Numbered from the stretch's first letter, positions 25,084 to 33,942 are shown. The stretch is DNA of 64,000 nt from Candidatus Aminicenantota bacterium (GCA_017886205.1 JAFNEO010000028.1:26476-90475), one strand, 5' to 3'. Numbers and translations: made by a program. Notes: generated by a model from the letters alone, not told the origin.

Positions 25084-26292
25084 ATGCCCTATTTTCTGTG
25101 TCGCCTAGCCACGGAAGACGGTCGCTATCTGGCCCAGTCATTCCTGGCCTCCTCGGCCGAGGATTGCCAGAAGCACTTCGAGAGCGAGGGGTTCTGCGTC
25201 CTCTCCATCCATAAGGATTGGAAGAAAACATCCACCCCATCCCTCCCCTTCGAGAAGAAAATCAAGGACAAAGATTTCATCATGTTCAACCAGGAGCTGA
25301 TAGCGCTCCTCCGGGCCGGCTATCCCATCCTCAAGAGCTTGGAGCTCATCGCCAGCCGAACCAAGAATGTCCACCTCAAGGAGCTCCTCCAGAAAATCGA
25401 GGCCGGGGTCCGGAGCGGCAAGGCCCTTTCCGAATCCTTCGCGCCCTATGAGAAAGAGTTCACCAAGGTTTATATCGCTGCCCTGATGGCGGGGGAGCAG
25501 AGCGGCAACCTCCCAGGGACCATTGGGCGATACATCGATTATGCCAAGGTCATCGCCCAGACCAAATCGCGGATCCGGTCGGCCCTTCTTTATCCCACCG
25601 TCCTGATCGTCTTCGCCCTGGTCCTCATGGGCATCCTGGTCAACTTCATCCTGCCGCGCTTCGCCGTGTTCTATGCGGACTTCGGGGCGCAACTCCCCGG
25701 GGTCACCCGGCTCCTCATCTCCCTGGCCACCGGCCTCCGCACCGCGACGCCTGTCCTCCTTGTGGCGTTGGTCCTGCTGGCTTTAGTCCTGGCCAGGCTC
25801 AAGAAACAAGAAAAAGTCCTCCTCGCTTTGGAGAAACTCAAGCTCAAGATTCCCTACTTCCGCCGCATCCGGCTGGAGACGGCGATCTCACTCTTCAGCC
25901 GCACGCTCAGCCTTCTCCTCGAGGCCGGGATCACCCTCCTCACGGGGCTCCCGATCGCCTGCCAGGCGATCCCGAACAAGTTCCTGATGAAGCAGACTAG
26001 CCACGTGCCGGACGACATCCGGAACGGCGGGAGCCTGTCCGACTCCCTCGGCAGGACCGGGTTTTTCACCCCCCTGGCGACCGATATGATCCGCATCGGA
26101 GAGAATTCGGCGAACCTGCACGGCATGCTGAGGGAAGTCGCGGACGTCTATGACCAGAGAATCCAGGCCAGGATCGACACTTTTGTCTCCCTCATCGAAC
26201 CGGTCATCATCATTTTCATGGGGCTCCTCGTCGCCCTGATGCTGCTGGCCGTGTATCTTCCCATTTTCAACATCATTCAAATCACGAGATAA
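25084..26292 (+). CDS. pilC: Type IV pilus / type II secretion inner-membrane platform protein
   Basis: 402 residues, family length. Two T2SF repeats: the first (about 63-186) includes FNQELIALLRAGYPILKSLELIA and ALMAGEQSGNLPGTIGRYIDYA; the second (about 265-390) includes FSRTLSLLLEAGITLLTGLPIA and MIRIGENSANLHGMLREVADVYD. Three membrane spans, the last one (IEPVIIIFMGLLVALMLLAVYLPIF) at the C-terminus. It forms the rotor-like platform on which the PilB/GspE ATPase acts. First gene of the operon; pilB starts 2 nt after its stop. Confidence 0.93.
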   Translation: MPYFLCRLATEDGRYLAQSFLASSAEDCQKHFESEGFCVLSIHKDWKKTSTPSLPFEKKIKDKDFIMFNQELIALLRAGYPILKSLELIASRTKNVHLKELLQKIEAGVRSGKALSESFAPYEKEFTKVYIAALMAGEQSGNLPGTIGRYIDYAKVIAQTKSRIRSALLYPTVLIVFALVLMGILVNFILPRFAVFYADFGAQLPGVTRLLISLATGLRTATPVLLVALVLLALVLARLKKQEKVLLALEKLKLKIPYFRRIRLETAISLFSRTLSLLLEAGITLLTGLPIACQAIPNKFLMKQTSHVPDDIRNGGSLSDSLGRTGFFTPLATDMIRIGENSANLHGMLREVADVYDQRIQARIDTFVSLIEPVIIIFMGLLVALMLLAVYLPIFNIIQITR

Positions 26293-26294
26293 AG

Positions 26295-27905
26295 ATGAAG
26301 AAAGAAGAAACCAAGAAGAGCGCCGCTTCCGAAGAAGCCGAAACTCGAAAGATCGCCGAGCGCTACCGGGTTCCCTACATCGACCTTTCGACCTATGCGG
26401 TCAAGAGGGAGCTCGTCCAGTCGTTCCCGCCTGATTTCCTCTACCGGGCCAACTTCATCCCCCTAGAGGACCAGGACAGCCTCGTCAAGATCGCCATCGC
26501 CGACCCCTCGGACATCGGAACGATCGATGCCATCGAGTCCTTCCTGGGGAAGAAGGTCCAGGTGCACGCCGCTTCCAAGCGGGCCATCCAGGAGGCCTTG
26601 CGGAAGAGCGAGACCGCCCTCCAGGTCCTGAAAGATGCGACCGAAGGATTCATCGTCCAGGTCGTGGAAAAGGAAAGCGGCGAAGAGGAAGAGGTCATCT
26701 CCTTGGAAAAGCTGGCCGACCAGGACGGGTCGATCATCAAGCTGGTCCACACCATCATCTTCACCGCCGTGCAGAAGCGGGCCAGCGATGTCCACGTCGA
26801 ATCCCGCGATGACGGCGTCCGGATCAAGTACCGCATCGACGGCATCCTGGGAGAGGCCATGGAGCCGATCAGCAAGAAGTTCCAGTCGCCCATCATCTCC
26901 CGCATCAAGGTCATGTCCGACCTGGACATCGCCGAGCGCCGGGTCCCTCAGGACGGGCGGTTCCGGCTCAAGATCAAGGACAAGACCATCGATTTCCGGG
27001 TCTCCATCATGCCCAGCATCTACGGGGAGGATGCGGTCATCCGCATCCTGGACAAGGAGATGATCACCCAGGCCATCTCCGAGTTGAAGCTCGAGCTGCT
27101 CGGTTTCTCCGACAGCCTGCTGCGGAAGTTCCGCCGCTACATCACCCAGCCCTACGGGATGATCCTGGTAACGGGGCCGACGGGGAGCGGCAAGACGACC
27201 ACACTCTACGCCGCCCTGACCGAGATCAAGGCGCCGGAAGACAAGATCATCACCATTGAGGACCCGGTCGAGTACCAGATCGACGGCATCACTCAGGTTC
27301 CGGTCAACGAGAAAAAGGGTCTCACCTTTGCCCGCGGTCTGCGTTCGATCCTCAGACACGACCCCGACAAGATCATGGTCGGCGAGATCCGGGACCCGGA
27401 GACCGCCCAGATCGCCATCCAGTCCGCCCTGACCGGTCATCTTGTTTTCACCACCGTCCATGCCAACAACGTCTTTGACGTTATCGGCCGCTTCCTGCAC
27501 ATGCAGGTCGATCCCTACAGCTTCATCTCCGCCCTAAACTGTATCCTGGCGCAGCGCCTGGTGAGGGTGCTGTGTCCGAAGTGCAAGCAGGCGGTCAAGT
27601 ACCGGCCCGAGCAGCTCCTCGAGTCGGGCCTCTCTCCCGACGGATACCGGGACCAGGACTTCTACGAGGCCCGGGGATGTCCGGATTGCGGTCAGACGGG
27701 ATACCAGGGCCGGACAGCCATCGCCGAGCTGCTCGAGCTGTCCGACGTCATCCGGGAAATGATCCTGGTCCGCAAGCCGCTCTCCGAAGTGAGGAAACAG
27801 GCGAAAGAAGAGGGGATCGTCTCCCTCCGGGAGGTCGGGATGCAGAAGGTCTTCAAGGGTGTCACCAGCCTGAGAGAGTTGAATAAAGTGACCTTCGTCG
27901 AATAG
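26295..27905 (+). CDS. pilB: Type IV pilus / type II secretion assembly ATPase
   Basis: 536 residues. N-terminal MshEN/T2SSE_N-like domain (about 20-105, PYIDLSTYAVKRELVQSFP). The ATPase core has Walker A GPTGSGKTT (294-302), the Asp box IITIEDPVEYQIDGITQVPVN, Walker B VGEIRDPETA, and the His box TGHLVFTTVHANN. The zinc-binding tetracysteine is present (CPKC ... CPDC, about 428-465), which marks the extension/secretion ATPase rather than the PilT retraction ATPase. Cytoplasmic hexamer that powers filament assembly on PilC. No pilT is in the window. Confidence 0.95.
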   Translation: MKKEETKKSAASEEAETRKIAERYRVPYIDLSTYAVKRELVQSFPPDFLYRANFIPLEDQDSLVKIAIADPSDIGTIDAIESFLGKKVQVHAASKRAIQEALRKSETALQVLKDATEGFIVQVVEKESGEEEEVISLEKLADQDGSIIKLVHTIIFTAVQKRASDVHVESRDDGVRIKYRIDGILGEAMEPISKKFQSPIISRIKVMSDLDIAERRVPQDGRFRLKIKDKTIDFRVSIMPSIYGEDAVIRILDKEMITQAISELKLELLGFSDSLLRKFRRYITQPYGMILVTGPTGSGKTTTLYAALTEIKAPEDKIITIEDPVEYQIDGITQVPVNEKKGLTFARGLRSILRHDPDKIMVGEIRDPETAQIAIQSALTGHLVFTTVHANNVFDVIGRFLHMQVDPYSFISALNCILAQRLVRVLCPKCKQAVKYRPEQLLESGLSPDGYRDQDFYEARGCPDCGQTGYQGRTAIAELLELSDVIREMILVRKPLSEVRKQAKEEGIVSLREVGMQKVFKGVTSLRELNKVTFVE

Positions 27906-27909
27906 GAAA

Positions 27910-28872
27910 ATGGCGGCCGACCTGAGAAAGATCAAGGACTTCTTCACGGCTCCACTCTGTCCGCCGACCGTCATCCAGGTGTCTTCCTCGTACCTGAGCG
28001 GCATCCAGGTGGATATCAAAGACGGGCGGGCCAGGCGCCATGTTGTCCTCGAGCTCCCGGCCGGACTTCTCGAGCCGCACTTTGATCGGAAAAACATAGC
28101 CGACGCGGCCGCGCTGTCGGGGGTCCTGAAAGAGGGCCTCCGTCAGCTCCAGGTCTCGGGGAAAAAGATCGCCTGCCTGGTCCCGGAGGCCTGCCTCAAG
28201 ATCTTCGTCCTGGCCTTTGACTCCCTTCCCGCGTCCAAGAAGGAACGGGAGAAAATCATCCGCTGGCGGGCCAAGAAGCAGATGGCCATCCTGCCCGAAG
28301 ACGCCCGCCTGTCCTACGAGATGGTGGCCTCCTCCTCTTCGATCAAGGTCCTGGCGGCGCTGGCCCGGACGCCGGTCATCCGGGAATACGAAGACCTATT
28401 CGCGGGGCTGGGACACGAAGTCGGCATCGCCGCTTCTCCCACGATCAGCCTTCTCAACCTGGTGGATTGGGAAAATGAGACGGACTTCTTGGTGGCCAAT
28501 ATCGAGGAGGATTCATTGGGCCTGGTGGTGGTCACACAGTCCGAGCCGGCCCTCTTCCGGCTCAAGACCTTCTCCGTCGAGCGGGAGGGCGGGCTCCGGT
28601 TTTCCCAAAAGGTCGAAGCCGTCGTCAAAGAGATCGAGAACACGGCCCATTTCATCGAAGACCGCGAGAAGCGGGAAGTCCATTCTCTCTGGTTCCGGTC
28701 CGGCCTGAGAGAGGGTTACGAGGATATCCTGGCTGGGCTGAGGACGGCCCTACCCTTTGAGGTTCGGCCGGTCCAGGCCCCGCCACCGTGCGGACTTGCC
28801 CCGGACCTGAGTGCGTTTCTGGCTCCGCTGGCCGGCCAAGTTCCCTGGCGAAAAAATATACCGGCCGGCTGA
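27910..28872 (+). CDS. pilM: PilM-like actin-fold cytoplasmic protein
   Basis: 320 residues. The position between pilB and pilN and the pattern fit PilM: SSYLSGIQVDIKDGRARRHVVLELP, a PEACLKIFVLAFDSLPASKKEREKIIRWRAKKQ block (the usual ripening helix region), then EDARLSYEMV and a C-terminal domain with VANIEEDSLGLVVV. In pili, PilM binds the N-terminal tail of PilN and links the ATPase to the inner-membrane ring. The ATP-binding motifs of the actin fold are weak here, so it is a divergent member. It starts 4 nt after pilB. Confidence 0.8.
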   Translation: MAADLRKIKDFFTAPLCPPTVIQVSSSYLSGIQVDIKDGRARRHVVLELPAGLLEPHFDRKNIADAAALSGVLKEGLRQLQVSGKKIACLVPEACLKIFVLAFDSLPASKKEREKIIRWRAKKQMAILPEDARLSYEMVASSSSIKVLAALARTPVIREYEDLFAGLGHEVGIAASPTISLLNLVDWENETDFLVANIEEDSLGLVVVTQSEPALFRLKTFSVEREGGLRFSQKVEAVVKEIENTAHFIEDREKREVHSLWFRSGLREGYEDILAGLRTALPFEVRPVQAPPPCGLAPDLSAFLAPLAGQVPWRKNIPAG

Positions 28873-28922
28873 GGAAGAAACAGGAGGTCCTCCCAGACCG
28901 CTTCTTGGAGGCATTGAGTCGG

Positions 28923-29480
28923 ATGCGAAGATTGAACCTGAACTTGGCGACGCGGCCGTTGCGCAACCGCCGCCTCTTTTTGCTCCTGGGAGGACTGCTG
29001 GGGCTGGCCTTTCTGGTGACGGCGCTTTTGGCAATCATCCTCTTTTTCCAGTTCACCCTGAAAAAAGGCGTAGTCCAAGCCGGCCTGCAGAAGGCCGATC
29101 AGACCGTCAAGGCGGCCCAATCCGAACAGAAGCGCCTCGAAATCCGGCTCAAGGAAACGGCCAAAAAGGACCAGGACATCATCGACGCGATCAACAGCAT
29201 CATACTGAGAAAGAGTTTTTCCTGGACGGATTTTTTGTCTAAGCTGGAGGAGTGCCTCCCCGATCCCAGCTATATCCTCTCCATGGCCCCCACTCTGGTC
29301 GACGACACCCGGATTCAATTCCGTTTCCGGGTCGTTTCCCCGAGCCTGGATGACCTCCTGGCCCTAATCAACAAGCTCCAGGATCTGAAGTTCAGCCAGC
29401 CGCGGGTGGAGACCGAGGAGAGTAACGACCGGGGGCAGCTGACCTCCGAGATCTCGGTGACCTATGAACGAGTTATTTAG
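28923..29480 (+). CDS. pilN: PilN-like inner-membrane alignment protein
   Basis: 185 residues from the ATG at 28923. The typical PilN start is visible: RRLNLNLATRPLRNRRLF, whose first residues would bind PilM, followed by one membrane span (about 20-43) and a coiled coil (KGVVQAGLQKADQTVKAAQSEQKRLE). The C-terminal ferredoxin-like fold begins at SWTDFLSKLEECLPDPSYILS. The frame is open upstream into pilM but has no better start. It overlaps pilO by 17 nt. Part of the PilMNOP inner-membrane complex. Confidence 0.82.
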   Translation: MRRLNLNLATRPLRNRRLFLLLGGLLGLAFLVTALLAIILFFQFTLKKGVVQAGLQKADQTVKAAQSEQKRLEIRLKETAKKDQDIIDAINSIILRKSFSWTDFLSKLEECLPDPSYILSMAPTLVDDTRIQFRFRVVSPSLDDLLALINKLQDLKFSQPRVETEESNDRGQLTSEISVTYERVI

Positions 29481-30027
29481 CGCTCTGGACGAAAAGGAAC
29501 GAACGAGGCTTCGGCTGCTCGGCCTCCTTTTCCTGGTCGCTCTGTTCGTCCTTATTTTCTTTTCGTTAGGCCAGCGCCGCAGCTACCAGCTCCTGGTCGA
29601 AAGGCTCCAGGGAAGAGACAAGGCCGCCGCCGCGGCCGAGGCCAAGAGGGCAGAAAGCGCGGCCGAGTGGGCGCAATGGCAGGAGGCTTCTCAGGACCTC
29701 AAGGACCTCAAGGAAAAATTCTTCTACCGTGAGGGCCAGGAGGCCAGCGAACTCCGCCTCGACCTGGAGAAGATCTTTTCCGAGGCCGGGATCAGCGTCC
29801 GCTCCTACAGGTACAACTATGTCAGCCTGGAAAAAGAGAGGATCAGGAAGGTCAACGTCACCTTCACCTTTGCCGGTTCCTATCCTATCTTAAAGAAGTT
29901 TCTGCAGACGCTCGAGCGATTCCCTATATTCCTCCTTCTTGAGAAGATCGATTTCCTGAAAATCGGAGGGGATGGGACCATAATCGAGCTGAGGATTGTT
30001 CTGGCGGCCTACTATGCGAATTATTAG
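29464..30027 (+). CDS. pilO: PilO-like inner-membrane alignment protein
   Basis: 187 residues. One membrane span near the N-terminus (RLLGLLFLVALFVLIFFSLG, about 16-36), an Ala/Arg-rich coiled coil (GRDKAAAAAEAKRAESAAEW), and a C-terminal ferredoxin-like domain with the family block TFAGSYPILKKFLQTLERFPIFLLLEKIDFL. It pairs with PilN in the periplasm and contacts PilP. Overlaps with both neighbours (17 nt with pilN, 14 nt with pilP) indicate tight translational coupling. Confidence 0.82.
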   Translation: MNELFSALDEKERTRLRLLGLLFLVALFVLIFFSLGQRRSYQLLVERLQGRDKAAAAAEAKRAESAAEWAQWQEASQDLKDLKEKFFYREGQEASELRLDLEKIFSEAGISVRSYRYNYVSLEKERIRKVNVTFTFAGSYPILKKFLQTLERFPIFLLLEKIDFLKIGGDGTIIELRIVLAAYYANY

Positions 30028-30529
30028 ACAACCGGTTGCAGCGCTCATCCTTGTCCTGGCCGCGGGCCTCTGCCCGGCCCAGACCCAGACCGACCCGGCG
30101 CCGAAGACGGCCGCCGACAAGGAAGTGAAGAGCCTGCTCCGGAAAGACCTGCTCCAGGTCAGGAAGCAGGCTGCGGCCCCTCCGATGAGGAACATCTTCG
30201 CCCCCCGAGCGGGTTTCAGCCGTCCCGGGGAAGTCGCCCGTCCGGGAAGTCCGCTGCCGGCGGTGGATTACCAAGCGGCGGACGAGTCGGCGGCAACGGA
30301 CGGAACGGCCGAAGCGCCGCCGGTCATGACCGTCAACCTCCGCTACATCGGGTTCATCGGATCGCCGCGCCGGCTGGTCGCCCTGGTCAATTTCGAAGGC
30401 CGGGCCATGGCCGTTGTGGAAGGCGATGTCGTGGGCGAGGGCATCCGTATTGGCAAGGTCACCCGGCAGCAGATCGAGGTCGTCTTGCCGGACTCCTCCA
30501 CGAGGACATTTTCCTTAGAAGGAGAATGA
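30014..30529 (+). CDS. pilP: PilP/GspC-like periplasmic linker protein
   Basis: 171 residues from the ATG at 30014. Signal peptide MRIIRQPVAALILVLAAGLCPA, a charged linker, RNIFAPRAGFSRPG (the RNPF-like box common in PilP/GspC), then a small beta domain (about 110-170: VNLRYIGFIGSPRRLVALVNFEGRAMAVVEGD, ending in a TFSLEG strand). It couples the PilNO ring to the outer-membrane secretin. The stop overlaps the weak first ATG of the secretin gene. Confidence 0.78.
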   Translation: MRIIRQPVAALILVLAAGLCPAQTQTDPAPKTAADKEVKSLLRKDLLQVRKQAAAPPMRNIFAPRAGFSRPGEVARPGSPLPAVDYQAADESAATDGTAEAPPVMTVNLRYIGFIGSPRRLVALVNFEGRAMAVVEGDVVGEGIRIGKVTRQQIEVVLPDSSTRTFSLEGE

Positions 30530-30531
30530 GG

Positions 30532-32688
30532 ATGAGAAAGCACGCTTGGGCTCTGGTTATGCTGGCCCTCTCGTTCTGGGGCTGCGCGAACTTCGGCCCG
30601 AACTATTTTAGGCTCGGCAACGAGGCGGAGATCAACAAGGACTGGGACCAGGCCATCCAGTACTACGAGAAGGCCATCGTGGAAAAGCCCAGCGAATACG
30701 CCTACAAGATGTCCCTGGCTCGGGTGCGGCTGACGGCCAGCTTGATGCATCTCCGGTCCGCCCGCAACCTCGCCGTCCAGGGGAACAAGGATGAGGCGCT
30801 CAAAGAGTACGAAAAAGCCCTGTCTTATGATCCACAGAACCGGGCGCTCTACGAGGAGATGCGTCGGCTTAGCCAGGGAGCTCCCCCCACGGAGAAACCC
30901 GAGGAGGAGAAGCTCGAGTATCCGGTCAAGCTGAAGGTGGCTAAGGACAAGATCGAGCTCAAGTTCACCGAGGCCGGCCTGCGCTCGATCTTTCAAACCC
31001 TGGCCAAGCATGCTCAGGTCAACATCATTTTCGACGAGCTGTTCAAGGACCTTCCTTTGACCATCGACATCGCCGGGCGGCAGTTCGAGGAGGCCATCGG
31101 GTACCTCTGCCTGGCCAGCAAGAATTTCTATCGGGTCATCGACGAAAAGACGTTGATCGTCGTCCCCGATCAGCCGGTCAAGCGCATCCAGTACGAGCAG
31201 AACGTCATCAAAGTCTTCTACCTCTCCAACATCAGCGCCCAGGACATCTTCGCCGCGCTGCAGCAGATGCTCCGGTCGCAGATCCGGGCCCCCAATATCT
31301 TCGTGGACAAGAACCTCAACACCGTGACCATCCGCGACACGCCGGGGAACATCAAGCTGGCCGCTGACCTCATCCGGAAGTGGGACAAGCCCAGGGGCGA
31401 GGTTATTGTCGACCTAGAGATAATGGAGGTCTCCCGCCAGAAGCTGCGGGAGATCGGTGTCGACCTGGACAATGCCCTCGTCGGCCTCCGCTACGCCGGT
31501 CCCGGCAGCACCGATGACGCCGGCTGGTTCAGCCTTGGCGAGCTCGACCTGGGCAAAGGCAGCAGCTATCAGGTCTCCCTTCCGAGCGCCCTGGTCCGCT
31601 TCCTGCAGTCGGATGCCGATACCAAAGTATTGGCCCAGCCACGGTTGCGCGGCGTGGGCGATGAGGAGATGAAGGCGCTGGTCGGACAGAAAATCCCCAT
31701 CCCCCAGACGACGTTTACGCCGATCGCCGCCGGGGGGGTCAGCCAGCAGCCGATCACCTCTTTCGCCTACCAGGACGTCGGCCTGGAGATCACGATCAAG
31801 CCGAAGATCCACCTGGAAAAGGAGATCACGCTGGAGATCGAGGTCAAAATCACGGCCATCGCCGGCTCCGGCTACGCCGACATCCCGATCATCGCCAACC
31901 GGGAGATCAAAAACATCATCCGGCTCAAGGACGGCGAGACCAACCTCCTGGCCGGGCTGCTGCGGGATGAAGAGAGGAAATCCCTGCGAGGGATCGCCGG
32001 GCTGGCCAGCATCCCCATTCTCGGCAACCTGTTCGGCTCATCCAAACAGACGATCGATCAGTCCGACCTCATTTTGACCGTAACACCCTACATCATCCGG
32101 TCTCTGCCCCGGACGGCCGAAGATGACAAACCCCTCTGGATCGAGCTCGAAGGCATCTCTTTGGGCGGCCAGGCCGGCCGCCCGGGCGAGGGCATGTCGG
32201 CCGAGGAAATGGAGATGGCCGATGAGTCCGAGATGATGCCCGGCCCGGAAGAAGCAGAGGAAGAGCGGGAAGACCGGGGCGACAGCCAGATCTCCCTCGA
32301 CCCGGCCAATTTCGAAGTCCCCCGGGGCCGGGAGTTCCGGATCAGCGTCAACGTTAGAAGCCAGCAGGAGATCGGCAACATGTCGCTCAGCCTGAGCTTC
32401 AACCCCCAGGTCAGCAAGCTCAAGGATGTCATCGAAGGGGGGCTCATCCGGATGTCCGGAGCCAACGTTCCCTTCCTGAAGAACATCGCCGAGGGGAGTT
32501 GCACGATCGGGTTCTCCAGCCCGCAACTTAACCGGGGTATTCGGGGCGGCGGCAACATGGCCATCCTGGTCTTCGACGCAGTCGCGCAGGGAGAGACCCG
32601 CATCATGGTGACTTCGGTTTCCGCCAACAACCCGTCCGGCCAACCCATTAGCTTCACGTCCCGGGAATCTCGCGTGGTTGTCCGCTAG
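30532..32688 (+). CDS. Secretin (PilQ/GspD family) with N-terminal TPR and C-terminal cohesin domain
   Basis: 718 residues from the ATG at 30532, which has GGAG at the right distance; the ATG at 30526 is too close to it. Lipoprotein signal with lipobox Cys (LALSFWGC). Then a TPR-like segment (about 20-110, WDQAIQYYEKAIVEKPSEYAYKMSLA), secretin N-domains (about 130-285), and the secretin core (about 290-530) with VGLEITIKPKIHLEKEITLEIEVKI and IPILGNLFGS. After an acidic linker a cohesin-like beta domain closes the protein (about 585-718, DPANFEVPRGREFRISVNV). Forms the outer-membrane channel of the pilus/secretion system encoded upstream. Confidence 0.9.
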   Translation: MRKHAWALVMLALSFWGCANFGPNYFRLGNEAEINKDWDQAIQYYEKAIVEKPSEYAYKMSLARVRLTASLMHLRSARNLAVQGNKDEALKEYEKALSYDPQNRALYEEMRRLSQGAPPTEKPEEEKLEYPVKLKVAKDKIELKFTEAGLRSIFQTLAKHAQVNIIFDELFKDLPLTIDIAGRQFEEAIGYLCLASKNFYRVIDEKTLIVVPDQPVKRIQYEQNVIKVFYLSNISAQDIFAALQQMLRSQIRAPNIFVDKNLNTVTIRDTPGNIKLAADLIRKWDKPRGEVIVDLEIMEVSRQKLREIGVDLDNALVGLRYAGPGSTDDAGWFSLGELDLGKGSSYQVSLPSALVRFLQSDADTKVLAQPRLRGVGDEEMKALVGQKIPIPQTTFTPIAAGGVSQQPITSFAYQDVGLEITIKPKIHLEKEITLEIEVKITAIAGSGYADIPIIANREIKNIIRLKDGETNLLAGLLRDEERKSLRGIAGLASIPILGNLFGSSKQTIDQSDLILTVTPYIIRSLPRTAEDDKPLWIELEGISLGGQAGRPGEGMSAEEMEMADESEMMPGPEEAEEEREDRGDSQISLDPANFEVPRGREFRISVNVRSQQEIGNMSLSLSFNPQVSKLKDVIEGGLIRMSGANVPFLKNIAEGSCTIGFSSPQLNRGIRGGGNMAILVFDAVAQGETRIMVTSVSANNPSGQPISFTSRESRVVVR

Positions 32689-32751
32689 GAGTTAACGGGC
32701 TAAAATTCATCCGCCTCAAGAGCAGGAAGTCCCGAGCGCCTGGACCTAGCT

Positions 32752-32780
32752 TTGACTTATCGCGGGGCCTATTCTATCTT
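32752..32780 (+). promoter_or_regulatory. Promoter of the NTPase/MoaD unit, leaderless arrangement
   Basis: -35 TTGACT (32752-32757), exact 17-nt spacer, -10 TATCTT (32775-32780). Six bases (GAGAGC) separate it from the ATG at 32787, so transcription would begin at the start codon. Confidence 0.6.
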
Positions 32781-32786
32781 GAGAGC

Positions 32787-33371
32787 ATGATCCTGGTGCT
32801 GGCGGGTCCGGTCCATTCGGGGAAGACGACCTTCCTGAGGAGGCTCTTGCCGGACCTCGAAGCGCTGAGGCTTCCCGTCTCCGGGTACTTGAGCCTCTAT
32901 GTAATGAACAAGGGGGAAACCGCCGGCTATGATCTTTTCGATATCAAAAAGGGCAAGTCGATACCATTCCTCCGGACAGAAGGAGAGCCCGGCTGGCAGA
33001 CGGTCGGGCCCTATTTTTTTCTCCCCCCAGGGCTTGAGGCCGCGGCGGCCGCCATCCTTGGCTATAAGCCAGGAGAGATCCTCATCGTCGATGAGGTCGG
33101 ACCACAGGAGCTCGCCGGCCGGGGCGTCTGGCCGGCCCTGTCGGAGGTCCTTTCGGGGCCCTTGTTCGACTGTCTTCTGGTCGTGAGAAAGCCGCTGCTC
33201 GATGACCTCCAAGATCGGCTGGGGAAGACACCTGTCAATGTGTTTGACGTCGAGCGGCCGGACGTCTGTCCCGCGCTCCTCCAGGCTCTTAAAGAGCTGA
33301 GGGCGGTCCGGAATGAGCGCCGCGATAAGTGTAACTTGGCAGCGCCTCGGAAGGGAAGAAGCGGGAGATGA
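32787..33371 (+). CDS. P-loop NTPase (THEP1/DUF2478-like)
   Basis: 194 residues. Walker A GPVHSGKTTFLRRLL (7-21) at the extreme N-terminus and a Walker-B-like ILIVDEVGPQEL (about 97-108), the layout of nucleoside-triphosphatase THEP1 and the related DUF2478 proteins. The C-terminal tail is basic. Biochemical role unknown. DUF2478 members are often found with molybdenum/tungsten genes, and here the next genes encode a MoaD-like protein and an aldehyde oxidoreductase, so a role in cofactor or metal handling is plausible. It starts 98 nt after the secretin gene and has its own promoter. Confidence 0.75.
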   Translation: MILVLAGPVHSGKTTFLRRLLPDLEALRLPVSGYLSLYVMNKGETAGYDLFDIKKGKSIPFLRTEGEPGWQTVGPYFFLPPGLEAAAAAILGYKPGEILIVDEVGPQELAGRGVWPALSEVLSGPLFDCLLVVRKPLLDDLQDRLGKTPVNVFDVERPDVCPALLQALKELRAVRNERRDKCNLAAPRKGRSGR

Positions 33372-33415
33372 ACGAGCCGTTGCGCTCTCGAAGTCAGACC
33401 CGACTGGGCTAGGCT

Positions 33416-33697
33416 ATGACCAAAGTCAAGGTCAAGTTCTTCGGTCCTTTCCGCGACCTGTTCGGCGGCCGCGAACTGGAGGCCGAGCTTCCCGAGGAGG
33501 TCCGGCTCCGGGATCTCCTCCGGCGGCTGTGCGATACCTCAGACCGGGAAAAACAAGTTTTCGCCGGTGCGGAAGCCCTCCAACCGCATGTGGTCATTAT
33601 GAAGAACGGAATCCCGGTCCGGAGGCCGGGTGGGCTGGAGACCCCATTGCAGGACGGCGACATCATCGCTATCTTCCCCTTTCTAGGCGGAGGATAG
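33416..33697 (+). CDS. MoaD/ThiS-family ubiquitin-like sulfur carrier protein
   Basis: 93 residues. Beta-grasp pattern (KVKVKFFGPFRDLFGGRELEAEL, LRDLLRRLCD, HVVIMKNGIPVRR, LQDGDIIAIFPFLGGG). It ends in the Gly-Gly tail needed for adenylation and thiocarboxylate formation. MoaD supplies sulfur for the dithiolene of molybdopterin; this one is adjacent to the tungsten/molybdenum-pterin aldehyde oxidoreductase and probably serves it. The TAG stop codon is also the first bases of a repeat element (TAGGCTCAGGG). No strong Shine-Dalgarno is seen. Confidence 0.88.
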   Translation: MTKVKVKFFGPFRDLFGGRELEAELPEEVRLRDLLRRLCDTSDREKQVFAGAEALQPHVVIMKNGIPVRRPGGLETPLQDGDIIAIFPFLGGG

Positions 33698-33840
33698 GCT
33701 CAGGGTATGGGATTCGTCAGCCCGCTCGTTTCCCCAGCGAGGAAACTCGCTCCGCATCCTCCTTCGCTCTTCTCTCCTTTCAGTCGAGAAACCGTGCCCG
33801 CTCAGTCGTCCACGGACTTCCTCACCCACACCCTTCGCCG
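33696..33840 (+). repeat. Mosaic intergenic hairpin element, class A without the nested palindrome
   Basis: Begins AGGCTCAGGGTATGGG, sharing bases with the moaD stop, and ends CCCACACCCTTCGCC at about 33839; these ends pair (GGGTATGGG with CCCACACCC). Inside is a perfect hairpin GTTTCC, loop CCAGCGA, GGAAAC. Where the copies at 3.3, 14.5 and 49.9 kb have the GCGAAGCGAAGC-type palindrome, this one has a short Cys/Thr-rich-looking segment similar to class B. It opens the gene-free stretch 33698-34178. Confidence 0.85.
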
Positions 33841-33845
33841 ACCTT

Positions 33846-33942
33846 GGCCAAACCGCCTTCCTTATTCAAGCCCCTCGTAATTCCATAAGAGGGGAAGGGG
33901 AGATTAATATAATACAAATGAAGTCTTTAAGGCGGTTTGGCC
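33846..33942 (+). repeat. 97-nt inverted-repeat module, copy 3
   Basis: Outer arms GGCCAAACCGCC (33846-33857) and GGCGGTTTGGCC (33931-33942) pair perfectly over 12 bp. Inner hairpin CCCCTC (33871-33876) with GAGGGG (33889-33894), then AAGGGGAGATTAATATAAT. A 14-bp palindrome (CGGGCTTAAGCCCG, 33945-33958) and a class-B-like tail follow, up to about 33992. Confidence 0.8.
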
